A DNA stretch of 16,869 nucleotides from Podochytrium sp. JEL0797 (lineage: Eukaryota; Chytridiomycota; Chytridiomycetes; Chytridiales; Chytriomycetaceae), in assembly GCA_027596195.1 (NCBI GenBank), contig JADGJG010000541.1:1-16869 (forward strand), written 5' to 3'. This document shows, piece after piece, positions 1 to 9,946 of this stretch (position 1 is its first letter; the number at the start of each line of letters is the position of its first letter). The notes beneath the pieces are model-generated. The model had not been told where the DNA came from. It did not search any database and was given only the letters and a program-made list of their open reading frames with translations. The position numbers and the translations under genes were made by a program.

Positions 1-2940
1 CTAAAAATTTTGGGGGTAAACGGGGCGTGTCAAAAAACCAAAACAAGCACCCCCCCCCAACCCCCCCCCCCCCCCCCCCCCCCCGGCCCAACACACACAC
101 AAACAACAAACCTGCTTCACATCCCCCAACCGCTCAATCACAAGCACCAACGCTTTCCGATTGTTCCCCATCTTGCCCAGCAAAAACACCATCTCGGGCA
201 CAAGGTCGCGCACCTCGCAGAGCTCATAGGCTGTTTGGATCTTGTACATTGCCGAGGAGCGCAGAAAGTCAATGAGGCGGGTTGGGTCAAAGTCGGCGTA
301 TAGTTCGACCTTAACAACAAAGATTAGACAAAACTCCCAAAAAAAGGTGAGCGGGGGGAGGGGTGTTTTCAAACCTGCAACGTATGATACTGCACCCCCT
401 CATGATCATCAAACCGAAACAACGCGTCCAAATACACATGCAAAAACCGCCGCGAAACGGACTCCAACTCCTTCACAACACTCATGACAGGCGCGCGATC
501 CGTATTCCTCACCAACAACTGAACTCCACGTTGTAACCCTTGTCGTCGTATAATCCTCACGTCTTCTTCCACCATCTCTTTCCGATCTCCGGTGAGCACG
601 TCGCCGAAGCCTTCACCGCGTCCGGTCCATGTTCGGGTGCCGATCTCGTCTTCTTCCGCAGCGGCGGTGGCGAGGTCGTAGGACATGAGGAGCCCGGCGT
701 TGGATTGGAGGGTTTGGAACAGGTTGTGTGGAGATACGAGGTCGAGAATGGTTGGGTCGTGGAGGTGCAGGCCGTGGATTAAGGCGCGGTCGAACCGGTT
801 CGCGCGTTGGGAGAGGAGGATGGCGGATTCGAGGAGGGATTTTTGCGGGGGTGTGAGAGGGGTGGTTGGGGAGAGGGATGCGAGGGCGGATTCGACGGCG
901 TCGGCGACGGTGGGGATGTCGTAGAGGGTTGGTGGCCAGGTTTGGATAAGGATGAGGAAAGTGGCGGGGTCGGATTCGAGGAATTGGGCGAGCATCATTT
1001 CGTGCACGGTTTTGGGAAGGGTGAGGGAGGTGATGGGGATGTGGGGGAGGAGGAGGGAGAGTTTTTGGACGCCGAGGAAGGTGTAGATCCATTTTTGCCA
1101 GAGGGATGTGTCTGTGCGGAGGATTTTGGGGGTCATTTGGGCGGCTTGGTCATAGCTTCCTGGGAGGGGGTGTGAGTAGTGGAATGGTTGGGAAGGTAAG
1201 GAACGAACCATCGTCCATCAGACTCTCCAAATACTTCAACCCAATCGCCACCACATCTACAACACTCATCCTCCCTTGATACACGCTCCCATCTGCTTCC
1301 TTCTTGGTCACAGTCGCACTCTCCACCGCCGCCAACGCCTCCTCATACCGCGCGCGGGAAACCAAAAACTCAATATGGTCGTCTAAATCACGGGGCCGTG
1401 CCACAACGATATCCTTGGGAGATACAATGTAAAACGTCGTGTCTGTCGGTGTTGTTGCGGACGGGAGGAACGCGAGACGGTAGTCGTTGGCGCGGTAGTG
1501 TTCGTATCCAAACAGGCTGAGGACGTCGTTGGCAATGTGGTCGCCGTTCATGTCGACTACGTGCACTTCCGGTGGGTTTGAGACGAGTTTTTTGGAGAAG
1601 GTGGTGGTGGAGTCTGGGGAGGGGAGTGTGTCGACTGTGTGCGGGTCTTCGTTTGTGATGAAGGAGAGGAGCGCGATTTGGCCGCGGAGTGGGGCGATTC
1701 CGGAAATGATAAAGTCGGTGCGGAATTCGCAGATGATTTCAACGTATTTGGAGGGGAGGGCGGTTCCTGGAATGGGGAGAGCAGGGGTGATTGTGGTGTC
1801 GGATTTGGCGCGTTCTTTGATGACGCAGATTTTGACAGAGTCGGCCCAGCCAATCATGAGGGTTGTGTCGTCTTTCCAGCAGAGGTTGCAGCGGTAGAGG
1901 TCGGCGCGGGGGCTGCCGACGGGGCGGTCGACGTACGCGAATTTTTGGGAGGTGGATGTGTCGTAGATTTTGACACCCTGTTTCGTCGATTAGAACGAAG
2001 TTTAGAAAGGTTCTGGAATATCGATTCGAGATGCAGCTGTGCAAGGGATTGAAAATCGAACAAATCGAGTCCACTATATCGTCACTTCAAACATACCGCA
2101 TCATTCGCCCACGCAATATAATCCTTTCTCCACTCCACAGCCCAAACGGCACCCTCGCCCGACCCAATCACGGTATCCACGCTCGAAAACCACCCTTTCC
2201 CCGTCATGACGAGTTCTTCGCCCGTGCCCCCGCTCACGTGATTCCTCGACGGTTTCCGCGAATATTCGGGTTCCAACGCCACGCATTTGATGGGCCGTTT
2301 GTGTTTGTAGGGGATGCTTTCGGGGGTGTAGAGAGAGTTGATGACTACTCGGCCTGGGAAACGATGTTCAGAGGAGTGCGCGATTGGGAAAGCCGGGGAT
2401 AGCACAACGATTTACCATCGTCGGATGAACTGGCCACGAATTCGGCTGAGGAGTCGATGGAGATGTCAGTGACGGAGGCGGAATGGGCCTCGAAGCGCTT
2501 CACGTTGTTTCCGCTCAGGTCGAGGAGGTGGACCATTCCGCAGTGGGTGCCTAGGGCCTTGGGAAGGTTCAGTAAGGAGGGCACCAGGGGAACACTAGGG
2601 GAATGCTCTTCACACACCAGGAAACGGTCCGACACGGCCAAGCAGGAAACGGCGTCCTTTTGAAGCGTTTCTGCGAGTGTCCCGCTGAGGCGTTGGTATT
2701 TGAGCATTGGCTCTTCGTCGTCGTCTTCGTCTTCGTCGGACGAGGCGCTGTAACCAGGAGAATTAAAACCTAGGGCTGCCCAAGACTGCCTAGTAAGAGA
2801 GCTAGGAAGGGGCCTAAGGAGACCAGGACCTGCTTCCTAGGCCATAAGGTGCATTCAATCACTTACGAGTCCTCGGACGAAGTAATCTCAACCTCGCTGT
2901 CGCTGTCGCTGGGAATTGTGGTGGAATCGTCGAACGCCAT
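1..2940 (-). CDS. VPS41: VPS41-like HOPS complex subunit (3' end beyond window)
   Basis: This gene encodes the vacuolar/lysosomal tethering subunit Vps41, part of the HOPS complex that links late endosomes, AP-3 vesicles and vacuoles through Rab7/Ypt7. Seven exons join in frame: 2940-2867, 2747-2618, 2557-2416, 2353-2097, 1977-1209, 1159-375 and 309-112, giving 785 residues. The N-terminus is acidic (Ser/Asp/Glu runs). A WD40 region follows, with family motifs such as ALGTHCGMVHLLDLSG, WKDDTTLMIGWADSVKI and SPKDIVVARPRDLDDHIEFL. Then comes an alpha-solenoid/CHCR region (PKILRTDTSLWQKWIYTFL, ELYADFDPTRLIDFL). The family's C-terminal RING-like zinc domain has not been reached, so the last exon(s) lie outside. 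The last intron starts at 111; a TAG acceptor lies at positions 3-1, so the next exon may begin just past the edge. The 60-nt second intron (2617-2558) is a multiple of three without stops. Only 105 bp separate the ATG from the gene upstream. Family assignment is very secure. Confidence 0.93.
50..84. repeat. Poly-C/poly-G tract inside the last visible VPS41 intron
   Basis: The + strand has C9 (50-58), two A, then C24 (61-84). On the coding strand this is a poly-G run in the middle of the intron that starts at 111. A short (AC)n run (91-100) lies beside it. The length may not be exact, because such runs are hard to sequence. Confidence 0.85.
2769..2793. repeat. CTAGG-rich element in VPS41 intron 1, shared with the uS4m intron
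   Basis: The first VPS41 intron (2866-2748, 119 nt, joint longest found here) carries several CTAGG or CCTAGG words. Its 25-nt core at 2769-2793 aligns with 15369-15394 in the uS4m intron, in the same orientation relative to both genes (both -): CTAGGG, then TGCCCA, then TGCCTAG. About 21 of 26 aligned positions agree. Whether it is a transposon-like intron element, a splicing enhancer or chance is unknown. Confidence 0.5.
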
Positions 2941-3045
2941 TTTTTTTGGTTTGTTTTGCTTTGTTTTCTCTGGCGATCGACAACCACGAGACATGGGATT
3001 TAGAAAGTATTCAGCAAACAGGAATCAATCTGCCACACATCTTTA

Positions 3046-6000
3046 TTAATGCGGCAAATTCAGCAACGCCTTTTCAGCCTCCGCAAACCCTTGCGCTGCC
3101 GCCTTTCGATACCACACCGCCGCCTGCTTCTTGTCCCTGTGCACGTGTCGACCATGCTCATACATGAATCCCAAGTTGAACTGACCCTTCGGGTTTCCCT
3201 GCTGCGCCGACTTCAAGAACCACTCGTATGCCTTCGAATAGCTCACGTTCACTCCCGCCGCCCCCGTCAAATACTTTGATCCCATTGAATTCTGCGCGTC
3301 CGAGTTGCCCTTCTCGGCTGACTTCAAATACCATTCGTACGCTTTGTACAAATCGCGTGACACGCCGGATCCATTGCGATATGCAAATCCGAGCTGGTAT
3401 TCTGCTTCAGCGTTTCCTTGGCTGGCGGCTTTGGTGAACAGGGTCACGGCGATTCCGAAATCCTGTGGGGCGCCTTGTCCCGTGAGATGCATGACTCCGA
3501 GACGCGTTTGACCTTCCGCGGATCCTTCGGAGGCGGTGAGGGAATACAAGTGGAATGCTTCTTTGGGGTCTTTGGAGATGCCGAATCCGTTGGCGAGCAT
3601 GTAGGCGAGGTTGTTGCGGGCTTTGTTGTAGCCTTGTTCGGCTGCTTGTTGGAACCTAATGAAGGGGGTGTCAATTCAACAAACGGACCAACGTTGGAAT
3701 CGAGGAGAATAAGCCTCACCACTCAACGGCAATACCGTAATTCTTTGGCGTCGCGTCGCTTCCATTCAAATACATCAAACCCAACAAGTCTTGGCTTTCA
3801 GCGTCTCCGACCATGGCACCTTTGCGATACCAATCCGCCGCACGCGCTTCGTCGGCAGAAACGACACCGGCGGCCCCTGTCTTGAAAATATTTGCGAGCT
3901 GCACTTGAGCAATCACATTCCCATGTTCAGCGGCCTTGGCGAAGAATGTGAACGCCTTTTGTACGTCTTTGGCAACGGTTTGACCCCTCAGGTACAGGAG
4001 CCCGAGTTGGGCATCAGCGTCGGCGCTTCCGTGCGAGGAGGCCTTCTTGTACCTGAAGTGAGCAAAATTCTTTAAGCCTGATGGATTCCCCCCTCGGGAG
4101 AAACCAAAAAAAACCTGACCATTCGATAGCTTTCGCCATGTCAACTTTTTCCATTCCCAACCCCCTGTGGTGATACTGGCCGACCATGAACTGAGCACGA
4201 GCGTCGTTCTTGGCAGCCGCTTCTTTGTACCTGTTGTGTGGAAGGAGGGGAAAAAAGGGGGTCGCGTTGAGAAGACAAGCGAAAAAACACGACATCCTCG
4301 AACCAGTTCAACGCCTCCTTGAAATTCACTTCCACTCCTCCCAACCCACTCTCGTAAATTCTGGCGACTTCGAATTGAGCAGACACGTCCCCTTCCATCG
4401 CGGCATTCTTGAACCAGTCGATCGACTTCCCGATATCCTTTTCGACGCCGTCTCCATTCAGGTACATGCGCGCGAGGGTTACTTTGGCTTTGATGTTTCC
4501 GGATTTGGCGGATTCAATGAACCTTGTTTGATTTGCGAAATCAACAATTGATTCGACGCGATGAAAAAGAGTGGAATTTCTTACTGCTCGGTTTCTTCGG
4601 TTTGGGATCTGGTTGTGCTTGAACGGGGCAAATGCGATGGCATGTGGCGAAGCGTGTGTCTTTGCAAGGTTGTCATTGGCTCTTCCGTCACGTTCCTGGA
4701 ATTGGGACAGTACATTTCAGAATTATTGAGCAATCAAATCCAATCGAAAAAAACTCTCACAGCTGCTCCTCAATCGCATCCACAATCGTGGAAAGCACGT
4801 CGTTCCCAAGCGTGTTCGTTGGAGACCCTCGCGTGTCAATGTAAAGGGAGTCTTGGGAAATGAAACCGACGACTGTGCGGCGCCACTCGTTTTCGGAATC
4901 TTGACCAACGAGAACCAACACGCACGGGATCTTGAGCTCACGAAGGAATTTGAACTCGCGAATGCTTGTGATATAGAGGATTCAGGTTACAATGGGGCGG
5001 AAATAAGAGGGATAGGGGGAAAAAAGGAATGGGCGAACCAGTTTTCGGAGGCAGCGTATTCGTTGGACACACAAATCACGGCCAGTTTTGCGGGGCGCAT
5101 TCCGTCCACAAGATGATCGAAGAGGGGCTCGCCGACTTTGATCCTGTCGACATCCAGCCACGAAGCGTGTCCCAGAGATGTCAACTGGCGCCCCAATTCT
5201 CTGGGATCACAAGGCTGCGTAGAGGGGGGTTGAGTCTGTAATTAGTGATGCGGAATCTAAAAATGCGAAATGATGTACCCCACAGGCCCCAAGCGACGAG
5301 ATTTCGCCCTTTCTGAACGCTTCCTTGGAGTTTTTCCAGCTGTACGACACGAAAATGGTCCAGTCCACATTCAGTGCGACTGTGGATCTGTACAGAGAAC
5401 AGAGCGTTTTAAATTAACAGAAATCATGCGAACGCCAATGAAAAATATCCACCCCAAAGAATCTTGAAAGCTGGTTGCGAGAAACGAAACAATTTCGGAC
5501 GCCAGCGGCCTCGCCTCTGGATTCACAGACCAGCACTTGAGCATCAAGCTCCACAGCCTCTCGTCACATCCTTGCGGTTTCGCGGGTCGGTTCGTGATTG
5601 ATTGGATGGCTTCGAGAATTTCGTGGTCACTGCAGTCGTGGAATGGGATCTTGCCTGTCACGAGCTCCCACATGAGCATTCCAAAGCTCCAAATATCAGC
5701 CTTGGCGGTGATTTGGCTTGGATGCAAGCGCTGCTCAGGAGACATCCAATTCAGGGTTCCGAAACTGCGGTGGTGATTGATTGGGGAGAAGGAAGGGATG
5801 GAGAGGAGGTTTTTGCTGAGCCCAAAATCGGCGATGGCCGCGTGGTTCGTTTCCGTGATGAGAATGTTGGCTGCTTTGATGTCGCGGTGGATAACTCCGG
5901 CGGCGTGGATCGTTTCCAAGCCGCAGGCTGTTTCGAAAATGATGCGGAGGAGGTTCTGCGGGTTGCGGCGGATGTGTTTGTCGGCTGTTGATTTGCAGAA

Positions 6001-7124
6001 TTCGGACACGATGAAAGGCTGCGCCACTTTGGTGCACACTCCTTCGAGACGGAGAATGTAAGGTTTGCCAGAGAGTTGCATCCACGCCGAGATTTCCTTT
6101 CGAATGGCGTCCTCCAGAAGTTTGGGTTCGTCGTTGAACAAGTCGTTGAAGACCTTGACCGCCACAGTCATGCTGTGGTAGTACCCTCTGTAGACAACGG
6201 ACGTGGAACCCTTGCCAATAATATTTTCGGGTCGTGGATCGAATTGGACTTCCAGACTGCTAATCATCCAATTTTCAACAGACTCGTCGAATGGCAAGCT
6301 GCTCTCGAGACTGTTGATGCGTCTGGATGCTTCCAAAACGTGCGACTGCTGCTTCCTGAGCATTTCCGCAAGTCGGTCGCGGTGGCCGGCTCGTTCCTCG
6401 GACAATCCCTTGGCTTGGTTCAATCGCTCGAGTTCCCTTGCAAAGAACACGGTCACGTCCGAGAGTTGGTCCAGCTTGAGGGTGAGCTCGTCGAGTTTTT
6501 GGGTGAACGCTTCGTTGTTGGCCAATAACTGTTCCGTGTCGTGCAGGATTTGATCGACACCCGTGACGGTCCTGACCTGCAAATCCAGCTGCAAAACCGA
6601 GGCAGCTTGGACGAGACGTGTCTGTAGAAGTGAGAGTTCGACCTGAGTGTCCTTTGCACCGATAACTGCCTTAATCTTGTTCGCGAACCTGCACGTGAGT
6701 TTGATTAAATTCAGGGGCTTCCCCACGATCCACAAAAACACACCTGTTGACTCTGTGTTCGGCATCAATCCTTGTGGTATCGTTGCGCATCAAGAACTCG
6801 TTGATCTCGTGCATGGCCTTGCGAACGGCCTCGCCGTGGACGGGGGACATGTGGTGCAGGCCCTTGATCGTGACGGTTGTTCTCGCAACGAGGTCTCCGA
6901 GTGCCAGGATCTCATTTCGGTTCGACTTGGCAGCGCGGCAGTGTTCCAGGATCGAAGCGGCAACTGGAGGGGGTGGTGGGTCAGAGTGCATTCCAGGCGA
7001 CCAATCAAATTGGGGTACCGATGAAGATTGGGCTCACGAGAGGCCCCAGGCTATTCATGACTGGTGTGATCGCATTTATGGCAGTGCTGATGCCGGCAAG
7101 GGCGTCAGCGGCGCTGATGGACAT
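3046..7124 (-). CDS. MLKL-NTD-like / protein kinase / TIR / Sel1-repeat fusion protein
   Basis: Eleven exons join in frame to 1144 aa: 7124-7019, 6963-6744, 6688-5453, 5387-5279, 5214-5039, 4964-4761, 4695-4585, 4522-4304, 4230-4120, 4052-3720 and 3655-3046. Residues 1 to about 250 are helical, like the MLKL N-terminal four-helix bundle and brace. Residues about 263-512 are a TKL-like kinase with all catalytic elements: GKGSTS loop, VAVK Lys287, HRD Asp378, Asn383, DFG Asp396. Residues about 528-684 are a TIR domain: DWTIFVSYSW start, then SNEYAASENCIRE, whose Glu619 sits where NADase TIRs carry the catalytic Glu. A Ser/Thr-rich linker of about 38 residues follows, then 11 Sel1 repeats plus a partial one. 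The ATG has a GCCACC context. Such a protein would plausibly sense a signal through Sel1, cleave NAD and trigger a helical effector; that is inference. It could instead be two genes: stop at 4757, second start at 4715, a 41-bp gap. Domains are secure; single-gene status is about 75 percent. Confidence 0.8.
4696..4760 (-). other. Intron whose retention stops translation between TIR and Sel1
   Basis: The coding strand reads CAG CT, then GTGAGAG. GTGAGA is a good splice donor, and its bases also complete CTG (Leu684) followed by a TGA stop. The acceptor TTCCAG ends at 4696. The 65-nt length matches this gene's other introns (55-74 nt). Splicing keeps Leu684 and continues into the linker and Sel1 repeats; retention ends the protein at Leu684 after the TIR domain. 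Both outcomes are read directly from the sequence; which one is used in the cell is unknown. Confidence 0.6.
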
Positions 7125-7189
7125 GGTGGCAAAATCACAGTGGAACTTGTGTTTTTTAATCAATTATGAATTATACATATATACTTTTT
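7125..7189 (-). promoter_or_regulatory. 65-bp spacer with TATA-like box upstream of the kinase-TIR gene
   Basis: This gap between the cupin stop and the kinase-TIR start is very AT-rich. On the - strand it holds an A-run followed by GTATATATGTATAA (about 7171-7184), roughly 50-60 nt upstream of the ATG, a plausible TATA element. The same bases may carry the cupin gene's polyadenylation signal. This is motif inspection only. Confidence 0.4.
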
Positions 7190-7991
7190 TTAAAATTTAG
7201 CTAAGTGATTGCGCTTCACAAACAGCTTTGCTCCATTTGAAGACTTGATGACCGTCGCGGTAGCATCGAATCCCGCTGGTTGGCGGATCCAACCGTATTT
7301 TGCGATCTCGTTTCCTTCAAATTCAACTTCGCCCTCCATCACAAACACCTCCAATCCGCCATTGCTCTCGGCTGCATCCAAAACTCCCCCAGGAGCCAGA
7401 GAAACAATCGAGACGCGCTCTGGCGAAACCGCGCTCTCGAACAGAATTTTCTCGCTCCCGTCTGGAATCACGCTCGCGTCCCGGATCACAACAAGAGGGT
7501 CTTCTTTCGGCATCCAATGCAGCTTGACCAGGATCAAACAGCCATCTGCACCCACCCAGGGCTCATGCGAAGAACCGACCTGCATGCTGCGCCGTTAGCG
7601 ATTCGAAATCAATGAAAAGAAAGAAAGGAAAACTTACGGGATGACGAATGTAAGAACCGGATGGATACTCTCCCTCGTCGTCGATAAATGTTCCTTCGAG
7701 AACGAGAAACTCTTCACCGCCAGAGTGGACGTGGAATGGAAACTTCTTGTTTGGATCGAAGCGGACCAGCGTTGTGGCTCGCGCAACTTCGTTCCCTTTG
7801 CGATCCAGGGGACCACGCCACACTCCCGGTGTTGGACTTGGCACAAACACTAGCTTATCGAAGCGTTGGAGGGCGGGGAGGCTCAGGTCGTCGTTCTTGT
7901 CTTGCATGGCTGGCGGCGTTACGACAGGATGGAATTCGGCCTTGCCGGTGCTGAGGAAGGTTTCGGCATCAAGTTCTGCAGTCATTGTCAT
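7190..7991 (-). CDS. ChrR-like bicupin protein
   Basis: Two exons, 7991-7638 and 7579-7190, join at CCC/GTC around a 58-nt GTAAGT intron and encode 247 aa. Residues about 55-118 form a first cupin with the metal-binding pattern HVHSGGEEF (His87, His89, Glu93/94) and a late His117. A second cupin lies at about residues 125-235 (LEVFVMEGEVEFEG). This layout resembles ChrR-type cupin domains, which bind zinc in bacterial anti-sigma factors, and related small dioxygenase-like proteins. No substrate can be read from the sequence. The start chosen is ATG ACA ATG ACT at 7991. The frame stays open to an ATG at 8198, which would add a basic 69-residue extension, possibly a targeting peptide, though it looks more like 5' leader. 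No catalytic assignment is made. Confidence 0.8.
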
Positions 7992-8286
7992 CGTTGTTTT
8001 CTGGAAGATATTTTGAGTTCCTTTTTGTGGAGTTTTTGAGCGTTTTCCGTTGATTCGAAATCGGTTGAACTTTACAGGGTTAGTAGGGTTAATGGCAAGG
8101 GAGAGAACGAAGAGTTGTGGATTTGAAACTCCGCTGCGCCGGGCAATTTTATTTTTTCGAAGTCCGAATTGCTCCAAATTGTCGAAAAGTGACACCAAAA
8201 CAAAACATCAAAATTCAAAAGTGAAGTCCCAATGCGACGCAGCTCGCAGAATGATACAGGCATAATCTAACTACGAATCATGCAGA
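7992..8286. promoter_or_regulatory. Shared upstream region between cupin and lectin genes
   Basis: These 295 bp separate two divergent start codons and must carry both promoters. Two AGGGTTA-type words sit close together at 8076-8092 (AGGGTTAGTAGGGTTAA), resembling TTAGGG-factor (Tbf1-like) sites. No clear TATA box was found. The 5' end of the open cupin frame overlaps this region. Confidence 0.4.
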
Positions 8287-9870
8287 ATGAAATCCCTTCA
8301 AGTCGGAACACTGTTCGTGCTTTGGCTGTCGGCGGCAATCCACGCGTTTCCGGTGGCGCAAAACAACAACAGACTCATCCGCCGCAATATTCCAGCAACA
8401 GATTCTACGGATGCGACTGCCGAGACATCTACTGGTGAGATCGAGCGCATGCGCGCGCAATATTGGGTTTTTATTTTTTTGACACCTCTTCTTCAATCCA
8501 GTTTCGAACCAAACATACTCCATCTTCGCTTTGAATACTGGTAAAAATAGATGATTAGTGAAATCTGATTTGCTAATTCGATCGACAGGCTCGAGTGACG
8601 CGACTGAAGCAACACTGTTGGTAAATATTCTTTGCAGCGCGTTCGGCGATACATATTTTCTTATATACGTTCATTTTAGAGCGATTTACTCACATCAAAG
8701 ACTACGCCAACCCCGAATGGCCGTGGCGTCCCATACGTTCTCACAATCATCAAAACCGCGCCTCCCATCGCTGTTACAACGGAGACGATCCCAGATCTCA
8801 CAATCACGTCAATTGATGATATTGTTGTGAATATTACTATATACGTGAGCTTGACCGAACGCGTCGTTTTTTTTCGACCTCACACATTTTTTCCAGGAGA
8901 CGGAATCCTGCAGCGAATCGACAGAATTTGTCATTGAAAGCTCCCCAACGCCGACATCCACGACAAGCACATCTACTTCAACGAGCACCTCAAGCACAAC
9001 GACAACAGTGAGAATTTTTCGCCCATCCTCCTTTCCAAAAGATTATCCTAATTTTTCGGTTTCCAGACTTTACACTTTGGACCTGGACCGCAACCCGTCA
9101 TCCGTTCCTCGACGAGAACTTCGAAGTCGGCCCATAGTACAACTACTTCAACCAGCACTTCCACCACGCTTGGAACCACGTCCACGAGTACTTCAACCAC
9201 TGCCGAAACCACTTCGACATCGACCAGCACGTCAAGCACGTCTCAAACGTCTTCTACTTCAACCAGCACATCCACCACGCTTGGAACCACTTCCACCAGC
9301 ACTTCCACTACTACCGGAACCACTTCGACATCGACCAGCACAACCACTTTGGAACCTACATCTTTGTCGCCTTCTCAAACAAGAGTGTCCACGCGCGTCA
9401 CAACAGAAACTTGTTCGACGGAAGTAGACTACGTGACGGAATTCCTCCCCCCCGCCATTCAATACTACCCGTTGGTCATTGCGAACCATACAAAAAGCTA
9501 TGTCAAAGTAAGCAACGACGGAGTTGCTGCTGGCAGTTCCGTGGTTCTCGGAACCTCCGACTCGCCGCAAATCGACCGCCTCGCGCGTTTCGGGTTCGAC
9601 TCGGACTATAAAATCCATTACCAGCCGGCTCCAGAGCTTTGTCTCAGTGTCAAAAAGAGTGCCGGATATACAAGCGGCAGCCCAATCGTGTTGGGTGGGT
9701 GCGATGACGCGATTGTTTGGCAGGTCGAGGAGGGCTATTTCTACAAACCGGTTGGCTATAACAATCTATGCCTCGACGACAACAACGAGAAGCTTTTCAC
9801 AGACAATGTGATTCAAATTTGGCATTGCCACCATGGATGGAATCAGAGATTCGAATTCGTCATGGTTTGA
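8287..9870 (+). CDS. Secreted Ser/Thr-rich protein with C-terminal ricin-B-type lectin domain
   Basis: Six exons join in frame to 432 aa: 8287-8434, 8502-8540, 8589-8620, 8680-8844, 8897-9007 and 9067-9870. Residues 1-20 are a classic signal peptide (hydrophobic core LFVLWLSAA, likely cut after AIHA). A basic RLIRR site nearby could be a Kex2-type cut. Residues about 145-280 are almost only Ser and Thr, a mucin-like stalk expected to be O-mannosylated. Residues 300-432 look like a beta-trefoil carbohydrate-binding domain (ricin B/CBM13 type), with WHCHHGWNQRFEF near the end resembling the family's QxW motif. No enzymatic domain is present; this is a lectin module only. It is probably secreted or wall-linked; no GPI signal is seen. 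Exons 2 and 3 are tiny (39 and 32 nt), and skipping could go unnoticed. The ligand is unknown. Confidence 0.78.
9143..9347 (+). repeat. Tandem 111-nt repeat encoding the Ser/Thr stalk
   Basis: A block starting CTACTTCAACCAGCAC at 9143 recurs at 9254, a period of 111 nt (37 codons). It contains CCACCACGCTTGGAACCAC and ends with ACTTCGACATCGACCAGCAC. The second copy is slightly shorter. Inside it are shorter TSTST units. Such in-frame repeats usually vary in number between strains. Confidence 0.75.
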
Positions 9871-9946
9871 TCGCGGCGTTATTTTAATTTCCTCTCCTTC
9901 TTTCTCTTTCTTTTCTTCCTTGTGAAGTTCATAAAACTATTCGCTT
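9871..9946. terminator. 76-bp convergent 3' region
   Basis: The lectin gene (+) and the channel gene (-) end facing each other with 76 bp between stops. The + strand is pyrimidine-rich (CTTTCTCTTTCTTTTC), with TTATTTTAATTT near the lectin stop and CATAAAAC near the channel stop. Both polyadenylation signals must lie here or overlap the other gene. No strong AATAAA is present. Confidence 0.4.

Noticed and set aside
613..1092. Long + and - strand frames rich in Arg/Pro or Gly/Glu opposite or beside VPS41
   Set aside because: They are frame shadows of a compositionally skewed coding region; VPS41 homology accounts for the segment.
4757..4759. TGA as the true end of a separate kinase-TIR gene
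   Set aside because: Kept as an alternative. A consensus donor overlaps it, the 65-nt intron fits, and the Sel1 frame continues in phase, so one gene is the better reading.
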